Positions 41,057 to 53,309 of a stretch of 64,000 nucleotides of DNA are shown piece by piece. The stretch is from Byssothecium circinans (taxonomy: Eukaryota > Ascomycota > Dothideomycetes > Pleosporales > Massarinaceae): the NCBI GenBank assembly GCA_010015675.1, contig ML977014.1, forward strand, positions 390,324-454,323. The letters run 5' to 3'. The notes beneath the pieces were generated by a model, which searched no databases, had not been told where the DNA came from, and saw nothing but the letters and a program-made list of their open reading frames with translations. A program made the position numbers and the translations under genes. Each line of letters opens with the position of its first letter. Position 1 is the stretch's first letter.

Positions 41057-44000
41057 ATGTCGCACAGCGCCAAAATGCCGACCGACGCCGCTGCTGAACC
41101 CCCTAACTCCACCTCGAATAACCCCACGAATGACAAGCCTGACGTCGAATACGATGATTTCGGACTGCCTATAAGAAAGGCACGGCCGAGGACACCGCTG
41201 CCGGAAAGCGACGATTCATCCGAAGAAGAGGAGTTCAAGGATGCAGTGGAGAAGGCGGCCAGCAGGGAGCAGATTGCGCTGCCGGAGGAGCATGTGAAGC
41301 CTGTGGAGGCTGAGAATGCCCCGGAGAAGGATACGGCAAAGGCTGAGAAGGCTGAGGAAGCTGTAGGCAAGGCGCAGGAGATAAGCAACGGGCATGCTGA
41401 GGCAGTGCCGGCAGGGAGAGGGGCAGAGGCAGAGGCAGAGAAGTCAGACACCACGAAGAATGGGGAGAAGCCCTCAGAGCCGCACGAGGCTGCCAAAGCC
41501 CACACGCGCAACAAGAGCAGCATCGCCCGTGACGGAGTCTCTGGATTCTCGCACCAGCAGCTTGCCCCCCAGACACAGCAGGACAAAGCGGAACACGACG
41601 ATGACGACGGCGAGTGGCAGGCGATGCCCGCATACGCCCGCTACGACATTTACGACGACGACAACAAACTCGTTGCGAAAGAGAATGTGGACGAGCTCGA
41701 GGATATGAGCGGCTATGGCAATCTCGGTGGCGCCGCCAAGGGCTACACTAGAGTCATCATGGATGACGATGTCGAGTCGGTGACCAGCATGGATGACAAC
41801 ACGGCATATCTCTTTAAAGAGACGGGGACAACTCTCTACGACGAGGATGAAGCCGCCCGCGACCCCCTCGCGCAGATGCAGACCACGAAGAACATCCTCA
41901 CCGAGGGCCAGCGGGTGGCCTACGTCGGGCTCGTTCGCTTGGCCATTGCCGAATTAAAGCAGAAAATGGGGGAGCTGGAGCGTAACAAGAATACGAAGAA
42001 GATCATTGATAACATGCAGGAAGCGAATCAGATGTGGGCTCAGAAAATGATGGTGCGCCTATATTCTCATATGGATATCAGCGAGTCTGAGCAGGTCATG
42101 ATCGAGCAGCTTTCTGAACACGGCGTGGTACCTGCCGACTTGACACCTGCCCTGATGCAGAATGCCCGTGTGAAGAATCCCGCAGCTGAAGTCGGGGAAG
42201 ACGAATCTGTTAAGGAGACGAGCTCGGGCCGGCCGTCTGTCTCATCACCACGCCCTGACTCCACCTCGGAAAAAAACAAGTCTTCATTGAGCCTTGATCT
42301 AAAGAGCTCCGACACTCCCCCACCACCCTACAAGAATCACGAGGGCGACGACCTTCCTGGTGTACAGACACCATCACAGCTTCCCCATACGGATAAATTG
42401 GACATTGACCTCCGGTGGACTATCCTATGCGATTTGTTTCTGGTGCTCATCGCAGACTCAACGTACGACTCGCGCTCCCGACAGCTCCTCGAACAAGTGG
42501 GGAAATACCTTAGCGTGGACTGGCTTGAAATTTGTCGATTTGAAAAGCGAGTAACAGAAGCGTTGGAAATACAGGAAGAAGCCAACAAGGAGAACTGGAA
42601 CGAAGATGAGCACATGGAGACACGACGGAAAAGGGCACTCAAAAGGCGAATAGCTTTCATGGGTCTCGCAACCGTCGGCGGCACTCTGGTCATCGGATTA
42701 TCTGCAGGTCTTCTTGCCCCCGTCATCGGTGCCGGTCTTGCAGCTGGCTTCACAACCATTGGTGTTGCTGGGACGGGTGGCTTCCTCGCTGGTGCTGGTG
42801 GAGCTGCCGTCATCACTACGACCGCTGCGCTCAGTGGCGGTACTATTGCTGTGCGAGCAGCGAATAGGCGAACAGGAGCTGTGAAGACGTTTGAATATCG
42901 GCCGCTGCACAACAACAAGAGAGTCAATCTTATTGTCACTCTCGCCGGTTGGATGAACGGTACTTTGGATGACGTGCGATTACCTTATAGTACCGTTGAC
43001 CCCGTGATGGGTGACATATATTCCGTACTTTGGGAGCCTGAAGTGCTGAGGAGTATGGGTGACACGATCAACATCCTTGCTACAGAGGTATGTCCCAGCA
43101 TTTCAGGTGGGCAGTTGTAAGTACTAATAAGTATAGGCTCTTACTCAAGGTCTTCAACAAGTGCTGGGAAGCACTATCCTTGTTGCTCTCATGGCTGCCC
43201 TTCAGCTGCCAGTCGTGTTGACCAAGCTGGCATATCTTATCGATAACCCCTGGACCGTCTCACAAGCTCGAGGCGATATGGCTGGCCTTATTCTTGCCGA
43301 CTCTATAATCGATCGAAATCTGGGTACACGACCAATAACTCTTGTTGGGTTCTCACTTGGAGCCAGAGTCATTATGTCCTGCTTAAAGGAACTGGCCAAT
43401 CGGGGCGCTATCGGTCTAGTGCAGAACGTCTACATGTTCGGCACACCCATTGTAGCCAAGAAGGACGAATACATCAAGGCAAGATCCGTTGTTCCTGGTC
43501 GCTTCGTCAATGGATATGCGACGAATGATTGGATTCTAGGTTGGTGTATCCGGACGTTTCATAATTGCTACAGCTGATCCATTTCACAGGCTACCTCTTT
43601 CGTGCGACTAGCGGAGGCATCATGCGCGTCGCAGGTCTCGCACCTGTCGAAGTCCCTGGCATCGAGAACTACAACGTCACCGAACTTGTACCCGGCCACA
43701 TGGCCTATCGTACCGCCATGCCCAGACTCCTTCGCGAGGTAGGCTGGATCGTCGAATCCGACGAATTCGCCGAAATCGAAGATCCCGACCCAGAGAACCA
43801 CGAAAAGCGACAACGTGAACTCATCAACGAAATAGAAGAAGCGCGCAAAGAACTCGAAGAGAAACAAAAGAAGAAAGGCTTCAGTTTCTGGCGCAAGAAG
43901 AAGGCAGAGAAAAAAGAGTGGGAACTGTATGATGAGAAAAGCCAAACAAATTCTATCGATAAAGACGATGATCCGGCTAAGATTGCGGAGAACCCCGTGC

Positions 44001-44659
44001 TCTTCGACATTGACGCGATTAGGAAAGAGGTTGAGGCGTTAAGTACGGCAGATGGCAGTGCGCCCTTGGAGATTAAAGAGATTAAGAGTACCTTACCGCC
44101 GATGAAGATTGATCTTTCGCAGACAATTCCGAACCCACATGGCTCGCTGAGGGAAACTAAAAGTTATAATGATAGCCTGCCGATAGCGTCGGTGAGCCGG
44201 GGCGGAAGTGCGGGCAACTTATCCACATATTCGCCTGCGAATGGCACGAGTGGGAAGAAGAGCTTCGAAGAGTACGATGAGTTTGACGACGGTGGGGGCA
44301 TGATCATGACATTTGATTCATCGTTCAAAGAACCGCCTTCATCATCCTCTTTCGCCTACGCTCCGCCAGCGAAGTCTCCGATACCATCTCCGTACGAATC
44401 CCCTAAACTGCACACCTCCTCCGCAAAAGATCTTGAACCCTCGTGGAACGATACACCGACTTGGAAAGATGAACCTTCACCCGAACGACCGCCACTGAAG
44501 TCGGCGAGTACGGAACCTGTGGTTGGCCGTGGTGGGGCGCATGCTGACTTGGGCATGGGCATGGGAATGGGTATTGGTGGTGTGGGGTATAATGCTTGGG
44601 CTGACGAGTTTGAGGATGAGTTTGGGAAGGAGAAGGAGATGGAGATGACTTTTGAATAA
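41057..44659 (+). CDS. DUF726/TMCO4-family lipase-like membrane protein (yeast Mil1-like)
   Basis: Exon 1 is 41057..43087, exon 2 is 43137..43539 and exon 3 is 43590..44659, giving 1167 residues. The first 200 residues are acidic and disordered. A helical region with WTILCDLFLVLIADSTYDSR and VDWLEICRFEKRVTEALEIQ lies near 450-500, followed by a very Gly/Ala-rich membrane region at about 532-605 (FMGLATVGGTLVIGLSAGLL and repeats). The DUF726 hydrolase core follows: LAGWMNGTLDDVRLPYS, YSVLWEPEVLRSMG, and the nucleophile elbow LVGFSLGARVI with Ser750, then VYMFGTPIVAKKDEY and the His-bearing region NYNVTELVPGHMAYR. The C-terminal 300 residues are charged and Ser/Pro-rich, with a Met-Gly repeat (LGMGMGMGIGG). 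Yeast Mil1 and human TMCO4 are relatives; the yeast protein binds clathrin adaptor AP-1. Lipase activity is inferred from the intact motif. Confidence 0.9.
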
Positions 44660-47234
44660 GTCTTTTCACCTTCATTGAGGTCGGGCTACATGTAAGTGTG
44701 CGTGATTGGATCGATTCAGAATACTGTTGTTTTGCATGTTAGCGCGCATTGTCATGGTGGGATTGGTTCTGATATTAATGGCGCTGGCGCTTGTGGTTTA
44801 CCTTTGGGTGTCTTGAGGGTAGGCTTCTTGTGCCCTCCTCCCGGCGTGCTTTGATTGTGCGGTGTGGTCTTTTTATGGGGTAATGCAGCCTTGGGTTCAA
44901 GTCTTCCTAGGAGGGAACTGATTGAAAGTGAGCGGTGGTGTAGATACAATAACTATATCCATAATACATTGACATATACACCGGTGTGGATAATATCAGA
45001 TATGCTGCCTTACAGGTGAAGGTTCAGAGTCTCTCCTTTAGTAAAGGAGAACTTTGTGACAAGTGGTCTAAATCGCATGCATATGGGTTCGATGCAGAAT
45101 TAGACTATAAATGCAAGTTTTAAATATAATAATGGCAATATAAGGAGGTATACATAGCTAGTAGATAACAGCGTAATCAATCCGAGCAGAGGTGAACTTA
45201 CAAAACGAGCTGACCCAGGGGTACCTTCAAATCTCGACTGTAGTGTGCATGACGGTGTCAACCTAAAGTAAAAAATGCTATTCTATTGTATTATTAGCTG
45301 TGTTTTCAATTAAACGACCACCATGCAGGCGTAGAGTTCTCAAACCTGAGTGTGTTGGAAAGAGGGGCTGATCAAAGCGGTGACGCGGCATACAATCAAA
45401 GCCAACGCGACTAGCATGTCCGTTTGTCCTTGACGATCTCAAAACCAGTTCTTCTTGGTTCCAGCAGCTGGATAGAAAGAATGGCTCTCAAGGCTCTGTG
45501 AAGTGGTGGTCAGCGAGCGAATGTTCCAACGGTGGCAACTACGAAGACGTGGTTACGCGCCCACAAAATGCAACTAATTAAAGTCATCTGGGGCAACTAT
45601 TTCCGTGGCCTTATTTTCGTTTGCCTTGTTATCCCTCTGACGGAATGATGTGACTTGTTGGCTTCGTCGGAAACCGGTCAACGTGAAGATGTCTTGAAGA
45701 TCTATATCAGCCAACATTGAAGTGAGCGGAGTACTGAACCATATATAGAGTCTATTCGAGCCCCTGGAGAGGATAGTGGGAGTTAATACACTTCGAGGCC
45801 CAACCCCGAGCTACTAGTATGCCGACGTTGGTGATTTGTCGGCCCTTCCACTCTCCTCACTGCTCCATCTCCCTACCACCACCAGCCACACTATCATCAG
45901 TTCCATCAATCTACCTCTGTTTCTCATCTTAAAACCTCCTCATGTGTTGATTCCAGCGTCTGCAGAAAGGTGCAGCCTCACAATCGGCCTTCTGTGGTCA
46001 GCGATCATCACTCTCACCGCCGGAAGTCGCCCCCCATCACTGCAGCAGCCATTACCCACACATCATCCAATGCGATGGCTTCGCAAGGCTGTGAATCAGT
46101 TTCACGAAGCCCTCCGACCCAGATCAGTATAACGATAGGCTGTTGAAGTTTCCGGTGGAGTCCCCTGATGCGTTGACGCTGAGGTCCTTTTCGCATATCA
46201 ACCGGAGCCTGGGTTAGATATTCATACATTGGTTGACTCACGATGGTTCTATCTTGAGCTCGGTTGCTGCTTTGGCCGAATGCAATCCCGCTGGAGCTTG
46301 CGGTGGTAGTGGCAGCAGGTTACAGCTCGGCATGGTCTATTGTACTTGGGGATAAACACCACTAGCACTGGCGCTGTTCTCCTTAAATCAATGGAGAGAA
46401 AAAGCCAGTCATTCCGACTCATTGCAGTCAACTCACGGAGTATCTGGAGCCGAAAGTATGCCGAGAAAGATCTTCGTAGCTCGACGTTAAAGTCACCCGT
46501 ATACCAGCACAGATACTTCTGCGACTACAGCTCATAGCGGCACCTCTCATCTGCACTGGGAATAAGCGCTCAGGATCCAAGCGCGGAACCCTTGGGTCCG
46601 GGTCCTTTTGCTTCGACGACACCTATCGGACTTTGCAGAATGATGCATCCGTTCACGTCCTCTTGCCACCACGCTGCTGCCCCGGAAAATAAGGCTGAAA
46701 TTCTCAAGCAGCCAGCCATACATGTCTTCGCTTGGAGAGGTATGGGCGCTTCTTCCCTTGCTGAATCTCACTTGGAGTACGAAAACCAGCTCTCATTCCT
46801 CCGCTCTCTTCAGACCGCGCCCTCTTCTTCTCTTTCCAACGTCAACTCCTGCGAGGCTGAAGACGCGACTGTGCCGCAAATACTTTGCGAATTGGTTCTA
46901 TATCGGTTTGGAGGGTTGGCAGTGGCTAGCAAACTCCCCGTTTCATCGCTCCACCATTCGATCTTCCATGCAGCTGTTAATCGAAGCTCCAGAGGCTGTC
47001 TGCAGGCTCGTCTCTGAGCGCTACAGTAATGTCGTTGGAACCGCCGATGCAGGACGTTTCGAGCGATGAGCAAGACGATGGAGATGCGCATAACACATCC
47101 TGCACGCAAGGCTCAAGTACGATATAAAAGTCTGCGCATGCCATACTCTTTTACTCTGACCCAGATCAACTCCTCATCACTTCGCTCGCAATTCGAATCT
47201 TGTATCCAGCATTGTATCCAGCAGTAGACTAAGC
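44660..47234. other. Long gene-free stretch with a small AT-rich relic
   Basis: About 2.6 kb. Around 45095-45175 the sequence becomes rich in TpA (taaatataataatggcaata), like a short RIP-mutated remnant. Frames at 46592-47069 are open for 115-141 codons in overlapping registers, but neither shows a family motif. No gene called. Confidence 0.4.
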
Positions 47235-48368
47235 ATGTCCACTTCCAGGGCTGCGGAAAAGAAACCTGCGCACACGAGTTCAGCCGAAAGATCTCGCGAA
47301 ATACCGGAAGCGCCCAACCCCACAACTGCCGAAAGTCAGGATCACAGCCGTGAGAGTCATGATCATAGCATACTCTACCAAAACATTGGCCAATACAAAG
47401 AGCTTGCATGTTTCGATCGCTTCGCTCCTGAATTGGCAAAACTTCTCCATGACGACATCGAAGAGATATTGTCGTGTCAAAGCAACATCCACCAGCAATT
47501 GGAGGCCGCGCGAGGTGACAAACGCAGCGATAATAATGTGTTGGGTTGTCCTCGGATCTATGTCAAACTTCGTCACGAAGACATCCACGAGGAGTGGGAG
47601 CGGTACGAAGCTGCTCTAGAGAGATATGGTAAGCATTGGTTCCTCCTCGACATGGTGTATCGCTGACTGCTGCTAGGGGGGCATCTTCTCATGAGCCAAC
47701 AAATTATGAATCTTCCAAGCCAAGATTCTCTCTATACGGACTATCTGGCAAAGTTCTCACCACCAATCTTCCGTGAGGGACCCGATGGACTCATATTCGG
47801 ACCAACAAGCCAGCGCGCTGAACACTATCTGTCCGATGCCTGCGCTTGGAAGGGACTCCCTCAGGATGACTTATTGACGACACTATTCATCAAAGTCAGC
47901 GTGTGGATCAACCAGAACATCCGCAGTCGCCTCCGCCGGTTTCGCCACGACAGAGCCAGAACGAAGCCTTCGGACACAGAAAACCTGTCGAACTCGGAAG
48001 GCGTGTCGAACACGGAAGGCGCGTCGAATACAGAAGACGCGTTGAATAATACAGAAGACGCGTCAAACCCGGACGAGCTGGACACAACAGATTTAGACTA
48101 CTATACCATCCTCGCGTACCTGGATGTGCTGATGTGCATATTTGCTTCTTGCTTCCTGACTGGAACTATGTTTGCAATTGCTCATATCAAGCCTCTCAAT
48201 GCTCAGATCGGCTCCGTGGGTGTTGCTGGGACGATCTTTACTTTTTCCATCTGGATCATGGCAGGCCGCAATGTCAGGAGAATCGAGGTGTATGCTGCCA
48301 CTGCAGCGTTTTTTGCGGTTGCTTCTGTATATGTCTCGAACAATGACGGCGGAGACCGACGCCACTAG
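47235..48368 (+). CDS. DUF6594 membrane protein
   Basis: Member of a large family in filamentous fungi with unknown role. Exon 1 is 47235..47628, the 48-bp intron is 47629..47676 and exon 2 is 47677..48368, giving 361 residues. The N-terminal part has the usual layout: IGQYKELACFDRFAPELAKL, then LHDDIEEILSCQSNIHQQLE, matching the helical hairpin of DUF6594. LLMSQQIMNLPSQDSLYTDY follows the intron. Between residues 245 and 285 a degenerate Ser-Asn-Thr-Glu repeat inserts an acidic spacer. Three membrane segments end the protein: ILAYLDVLMCIFASCFLTGT near 300, GSVGVAGTIFTFSIWIMAG near 325 and IEVYAATAAFFAVASVYV near 345, the standard C-terminal trio. No enzyme motif is seen. Confidence 0.85.
47985..48070 (+). 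repeat. Degenerate tandem repeat inside the DUF6594 gene
   Basis: About four copies of a 21-24 bp unit encoding variants of SN(S/T)EG(V/A) and (S/L)NNTEDA. It lies between the helical domain and the membrane segments, so length change would be tolerated. Unit boundaries are approximate. Confidence 0.75.
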
Positions 48369-49239
48369 GAGAATCGAAGAGTGCAGGGTGGTTGGACGCG
48401 AGAGGTGCATAGGAGTTGTTGCCGCGCCCACATGACGCACGGTCCAGGCCCCGACCTCAATCACAGTCTTTTCCTTCCACAGTATAGACTCTCATCCTAT
48501 CCGTTAATCGGCCGGCTACACTGCCGTCATTAAACTCTCCTAACAGCATATAGGTCTCGTCTCGGTGTCAAGGTTCCTGTCACCAGGCCTCGCGCTTGAT
48601 TTTGCCACTCTTGATTAGTGACACTTCTCATCCGAAAATGAAGCCATGGCTCCCGTTGCGACTATCATCTGACAAGGATTGAGAACGGCCACCTAGTTCT
48701 CCGGCCGACCTGGAAGCTTTCGGTTCCCTTCTTGCTGCTGTACCTTACTACTCTCGGGTTCCTCGCAATGCCCAGATGATCATGGGTGGGCCCCTTTCAA
48801 TAGGACATGGCTACGTACACTGTCTTCTCCATCTGTCGCTGACCGGTGAGCCATGGAGAGAGAGCGCGACTCATGCAGCAGCGCTTTCTGTGCATACCCT
48901 GCTGCTATCCCCACAATCAAGCGATATAGAACGCGGGCTAGTGGCTTGTTCGTCCCTCTCCTGTTCACTGAAACGTCGACAGCTCATGAACGGGCGAGCC
49001 GCTGTGTTATGATAGGTCCGCACAGCTTCCTCTGCCTCTGTCAGATACCGCAACCGACAAATCTTTCTGAATTAGATGCACGGGCCTGCACTAAGAAAGC
49101 CTTGGAGACCGCCTTTTGGTACCCCACAAAGAAACGTTGCTCGTCAAAATTGGGCGTCGCCCGGTTCCTCTCTGGCTGCACGAGCTCCAAACTTTGACCT
49201 CTGCACATTGTCAAGAACAGCGCTCCCTTTGCTACGGTT
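48369..49239. other. Gene-free stretch
   Basis: About 870 bp of normal composition. Short frames on both strands overlap each other without motif content. Nothing called. Confidence 0.4.
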
Positions 49240-49496
49240 ATGGCGCGATCTAACGTTCGGATACCCTATGGGAAACCGAAGCCTATAAGTACGTCGCCCT
49301 CGTCATTCAAGCCTACCGCTTGCTAATGTGTGCAGCGCACTTCACAGGAAAAGGGATAAAGACCTGGGTCACAGACGACAGCTCTGGCTCGTCATCGGAT
49401 CGTCGGTCATTGATCGCCAGCTCGAGCTCGCAGCCGTTGGACAATGCTGTAGGAGATGTTAAGGTACAGGCACGGCAGAGCCGTAGTGGTGACTGA
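49240..49496 (+). CDS. Possible small spliced gene (69 residues)
   Basis: A weak but coherent model. Exon 1 is 49240..49288 (MARSNVRIPYGKPKPI plus one base). Intron 49289..49335 is 47 bp with a GTACGT donor, a GCTAAT branch-like site 12 bases from the end and a TGCAG acceptor. Exon 2 is 49336..49496 and ends ARQSRSGD before TGA. Exon 2 begins THFTGKGIKTWVTDDSSG and continues as a Ser-rich tail. The intron signals are as good as those of the real genes here, which is the main support. No family is recognised, there is no signal peptide, and chance remains possible. Confidence 0.35.
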
Positions 49497-52056
49497 CTGG
49501 GTAACGGTCTTCGACCGAACTTGCAAGGACATTGCTGATGAAACTAGCGTGGTGCTGAAAGCGCCTCTGTCGTCGACGGGAGTTACTGCGCGTTACAACA
49601 TTGCGCCTCTCCTACGATCACTGGCAGCATGACAGTCACGGATAGCTTGGGGGGGTACAGCAGCATTGTTGGGGAATTGGGTTGTTATTGAGCAAGAGCA
49701 GTACGCTTAATGGTATCTTTATCACATCCTTAAAAGCTTTGAAAACCCGTTATCTGCGCATATATTCTGGGTGGCAAGGACAATTGGGCTTTGGTACGTA
49801 TAAACATCTATATATAGGTATTGAACTTTGGGTGTCTCCAAGCCTATATTGTTTCTCCCTGAGTTTGCATAACACCGTGTTGCTTCCCATGCCAATGTTC
49901 AATAAACGCTCTGCTGTCCTCTCTCTTTGAACTCTGGTAATACCGGTATATAATTTCTTGCTCTGCCAACAATGCTGAAGCACCAGCAGCATGGCGCACG
50001 AAGGTGCTTTGCAGTATGTGTCAAAATCATGCAACACTTCCTGCGACATGGATATAGCAAAGTGCTGCAAGACTTTGCGAGAACTCCACACCCTCCATTA
50101 TATCTGTATGCCGTCCCCACCCATCCTACCGTAATGGTGAACACAGCTACTTGCTGACCAACCACATTACGGTCTTTTCCTTAGCGCAATCGCCATGCGC
50201 AGTATTATCCTTTATTCCAAACTCCAAGACAAGCCCATCCTCGCATCAAGTACCACTAGCCGGGCTGTAGGCACTTCCCCGTAGCGATCCCACTAGTAGA
50301 ACAGACGCTCCGTCCCGTAAGAGGCAGGCGCGGACGTTTCGCAGGGTATCGGAGAAATGCGGTGTGGGGGAGGAGCGCGTCGGGGAGTAAGCGCGCGTGG
50401 GATTTGGATCTCAAGTCGTAGGATCATGGGCTTGGAAAGGCGATATGGTACTGATGAATGTTGATGGTTTTTCTAGAAGAAGAGTCGGTTAGCTCTGGTG
50501 TGGGATGGGAACGGTTCGATGGCAATGAGGTCAGGAAGAGTGAGAGTCTGGTGACCCCAATGCGTATGTTTCCACCACATACTTGTCTGCTCATTCTAAG
50601 ATACGCTGTAGTATTCAATCCATAGTTTCGATATAGTTAGCAGTCCACGGACGCGCAACTCGTTCGCAACATTCGGTAGCGCAAAGGGTTGCAACGAGAA
50701 GAGCAGGTCTGAAATTGCGACGACAGCAACAAATCCTCAAACAGCGCATGGGCACGCTTCTAAAAAGAAGAAGAAAAGAGGGGGCGGTGATCAACGAAGA
50801 CATGCAAGAACGAGACGGTAAGAGAGTTTGATTTTCGCTAATGAGGCTGGGGAATTTTCTCGCCCGTCACGGCCCCCAGAGTCCAAGACAGAGGCACCCT
50901 CCGAACCCCCGGCAGGAGGACGCTCACGGTGCACAGATGCATCGGTGCTCCAGATCAGATGGCTCAAAATGAGACGATGATTTTCGTACTCAACAGTTTC
51001 AGTACTGGGGGTCTTTCATTGACAAAAGAAATGAGTTTCAGGATTTTGAGGAAGGATCTTCACAATTACGTGAAGCCAACCATCACTTCTGCCTCCAGAA
51101 AAGCGCGACTCCAACGCGTATTTCGTATGGCAGCAGCTATACGTTATGATGTCTCGTAAATAGACGCGAAACCCCCGTTTTGCATCTTGCAGTGCAGCGT
51201 ATGAACCGATACTGCACGTCGCTGCAAAACGATTTGTTTACCTACGCAAGCTCAGCATGTCCAATTATCTCAACCACGACAGAAAGGTCCCAAACGCCAC
51301 TGAGTTGTCGATAACATGGATAAATCACATATAGGCTAAGATATGCACGCCGTCCGACTTCAAGTGGTCCGCAAGGCAGCCGTCAAGGCGGTCCCACAAC
51401 AGGAGAGCGTCGTCGCGGAAGCATGCCTAACCTTCCCCGGTAGATGGAGGCTTGGAAGAGACCAGGCTCCCTGCAATGATGAAAGCCTGTGGATCGGGTT
51501 TTAACGACGTCAAAGCATTGGCACGTGCAGTGCTGTGTAGCTGTGATAATGTGTGGTGGCTGTCCCGAGATTGAAGTGGGTATATGCGGTGGTTGGGTAT
51601 GAACACATCGACTGATACGCGCACGCAGGGCAGTATGATGAGGACAGCAGCTTGCCAACGGTACTAGACTAGCACTCATCGAACTGGCTCCAGGCCGGAG
51701 GTTTTGTTCCAACTGCCCAACATGAGGAGGCGGGCCTGTTCACCGGTCGCGATTGCTGCTAACCTTGAGACGGCAAACGTAACGTCATTGCTCATTTCCG
51801 AGTCTGGAAGATTCCACACGTACGAGTCGTGACCGTTTGCCTTCTTTCGGCCAAGACGGAAGATCAAGCGACGGCGAGGATTGCGTCGAAGATGTTGCTC
51901 CGAATCCAGGACCGGAAATTATGTGTCGTTGATTAAAACGTTGGAGGAGTTGACAGGTTCCATTTGTTGTGTGGTATTTGACATTGCGAAGCAGTTAGTC
52001 GAAGACCACGCTTATCTACTCTCTGCCCTAGCCCAAGAACTAGACCAAAGAATCGG
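49497..52056. other. Long gene-free stretch
   Basis: About 2.6 kb before the F-box gene. Open frames of 60-113 codons exist on both strands (for example 49750-50091 and 51383-51712), but none has a supported start plus motif. No tRNA-like or repeat structure noticed. Confidence 0.4.
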
Positions 52057-53309
52057 CTAAGGCCACGACATTTGTCCCGATCGGTAGCGAACCCGGAGTC
52101 TCCCAGAGCCATCATCCTCGAATGACTTCAATGATTTCACAATATCTTCTACCGAGTCCTCATGAAGGTCACCTGGATGACCACTATACTTCGCTTTCTC
52201 CAGTACAACGATCTGGAGCATAGGCATTCGAAGGTAGTGGTTATTATCGGACCCGTCTACATGCATATGACTGAGCCAGGTGATAAGGTTTGCATAGTTG
52301 TTGTTGGCCGCTGTAAAGTCCATTTCTTGAGCGAAAGCGATGAAGAAAAGCTGTGTCTGTTTAGTGCCGATTAACCGAGAGATAGAGATTTGCACACCTT
52401 CAGCTCAATCAAACCAGGCGGAAGAAGTGTCTCAGCTTCAAAAGGTGGCTGTGCGTCCCTCGGGAACAAAAATTTGAAAGGCAGAGCCAGCTTCTTCAAT
52501 GAAGCAAACTCGGACAGATTAACCGTACCGCCGGCAGCCACAAGCGTTCCCTTGGGCTTTGTAATCATAAGTTCTTCGAGTGTTTGCTTGACTGGCTCCA
52601 AAAACTCTGTGATTTGGTCCTCCTCTACGCCTTCTAGATAGGCGTTGTAGAAGTCTATCCTCAGGCTTTGGAGCAATAGTGGCATCTTCAACACATGCTG
52701 AAAAGATCCAGCCGGAAGTTTCATCGAGGATCCTATGTGGAGATGTTTGAGCGAAGAAGATCGCACGAGGGTTTGAGTATGTTTGTGGATGTCATTGGGT
52801 GACCCGTGAAGCTCGCGACAGTATACGCTTTCGATTCGTGGAAGCCTCAAACAGTCACAGAGTGATCGGATGGTCATGTTGTGATGCCACTCGACTTTCC
52901 GGACAGTTCTTCCTGGTATTGGTTTCAACGGAAAGGGGGCCTCGTAATGCCATATCTTGTAGTCTCGAGACGAATACCGAAATTCTCGCAGGTTGGTGAG
53001 TAAGTCAGTGATCCGCTTGATGTTATGCTGCTCCTCGGGCCAATGAATTTCTTCCCGTAACAGGTCCAGCTCCAGTCGATGGACGTGTGCGACGAGATCG
53101 GGACGTTCTTCCATGGTCCGAAGGAATAGCTTGGTGCGAGAACAAGTCGCGCTGTGAGAGATGGTGACGTCCCGAACAAAGAACCGCTGCGCTACATCGC
53201 GGAAGAGTCGACAGGAGAGCGCGGCGTCGTGCAATAGACGCTTATCGGATTGGATGTGGGAGAAGATCACATAAAGGAGGTCCACGCTAAGATCGTGCAA
53301 GCTAGCCAT
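52057..53309 (-). CDS. F-box protein
   Basis: Likely substrate adaptor for an SCF ubiquitin ligase. Exon 1 is 53309..52398, the 47-bp intron is 52397..52351 and exon 2 is 52350..52057, giving 401 residues. The F-box is at the very N-terminus (residues 3-45): LHDLSVDLLYVIFSHIQSDK, then LLHDAALSCRLFRDVAQRFF. The rest has Leu-rich segments spaced irregularly (RLELDLL, LREFRYSS, SLKHLHIG, LLQSLRIDF, SLKKLALPF, LIELKLFF), suggesting a divergent leucine-rich repeat fold for substrate binding. The join is on a codon boundary after LIELK. Such F-box genes are numerous and fast-evolving in ascomycetes; no substrate can be named. Confidence 0.82.

Noticed and set aside
46592..47069. Two overlapping frames of 141 and 115 codons
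   Set aside because: They overlap in different registers with no recognisable protein pattern in either.
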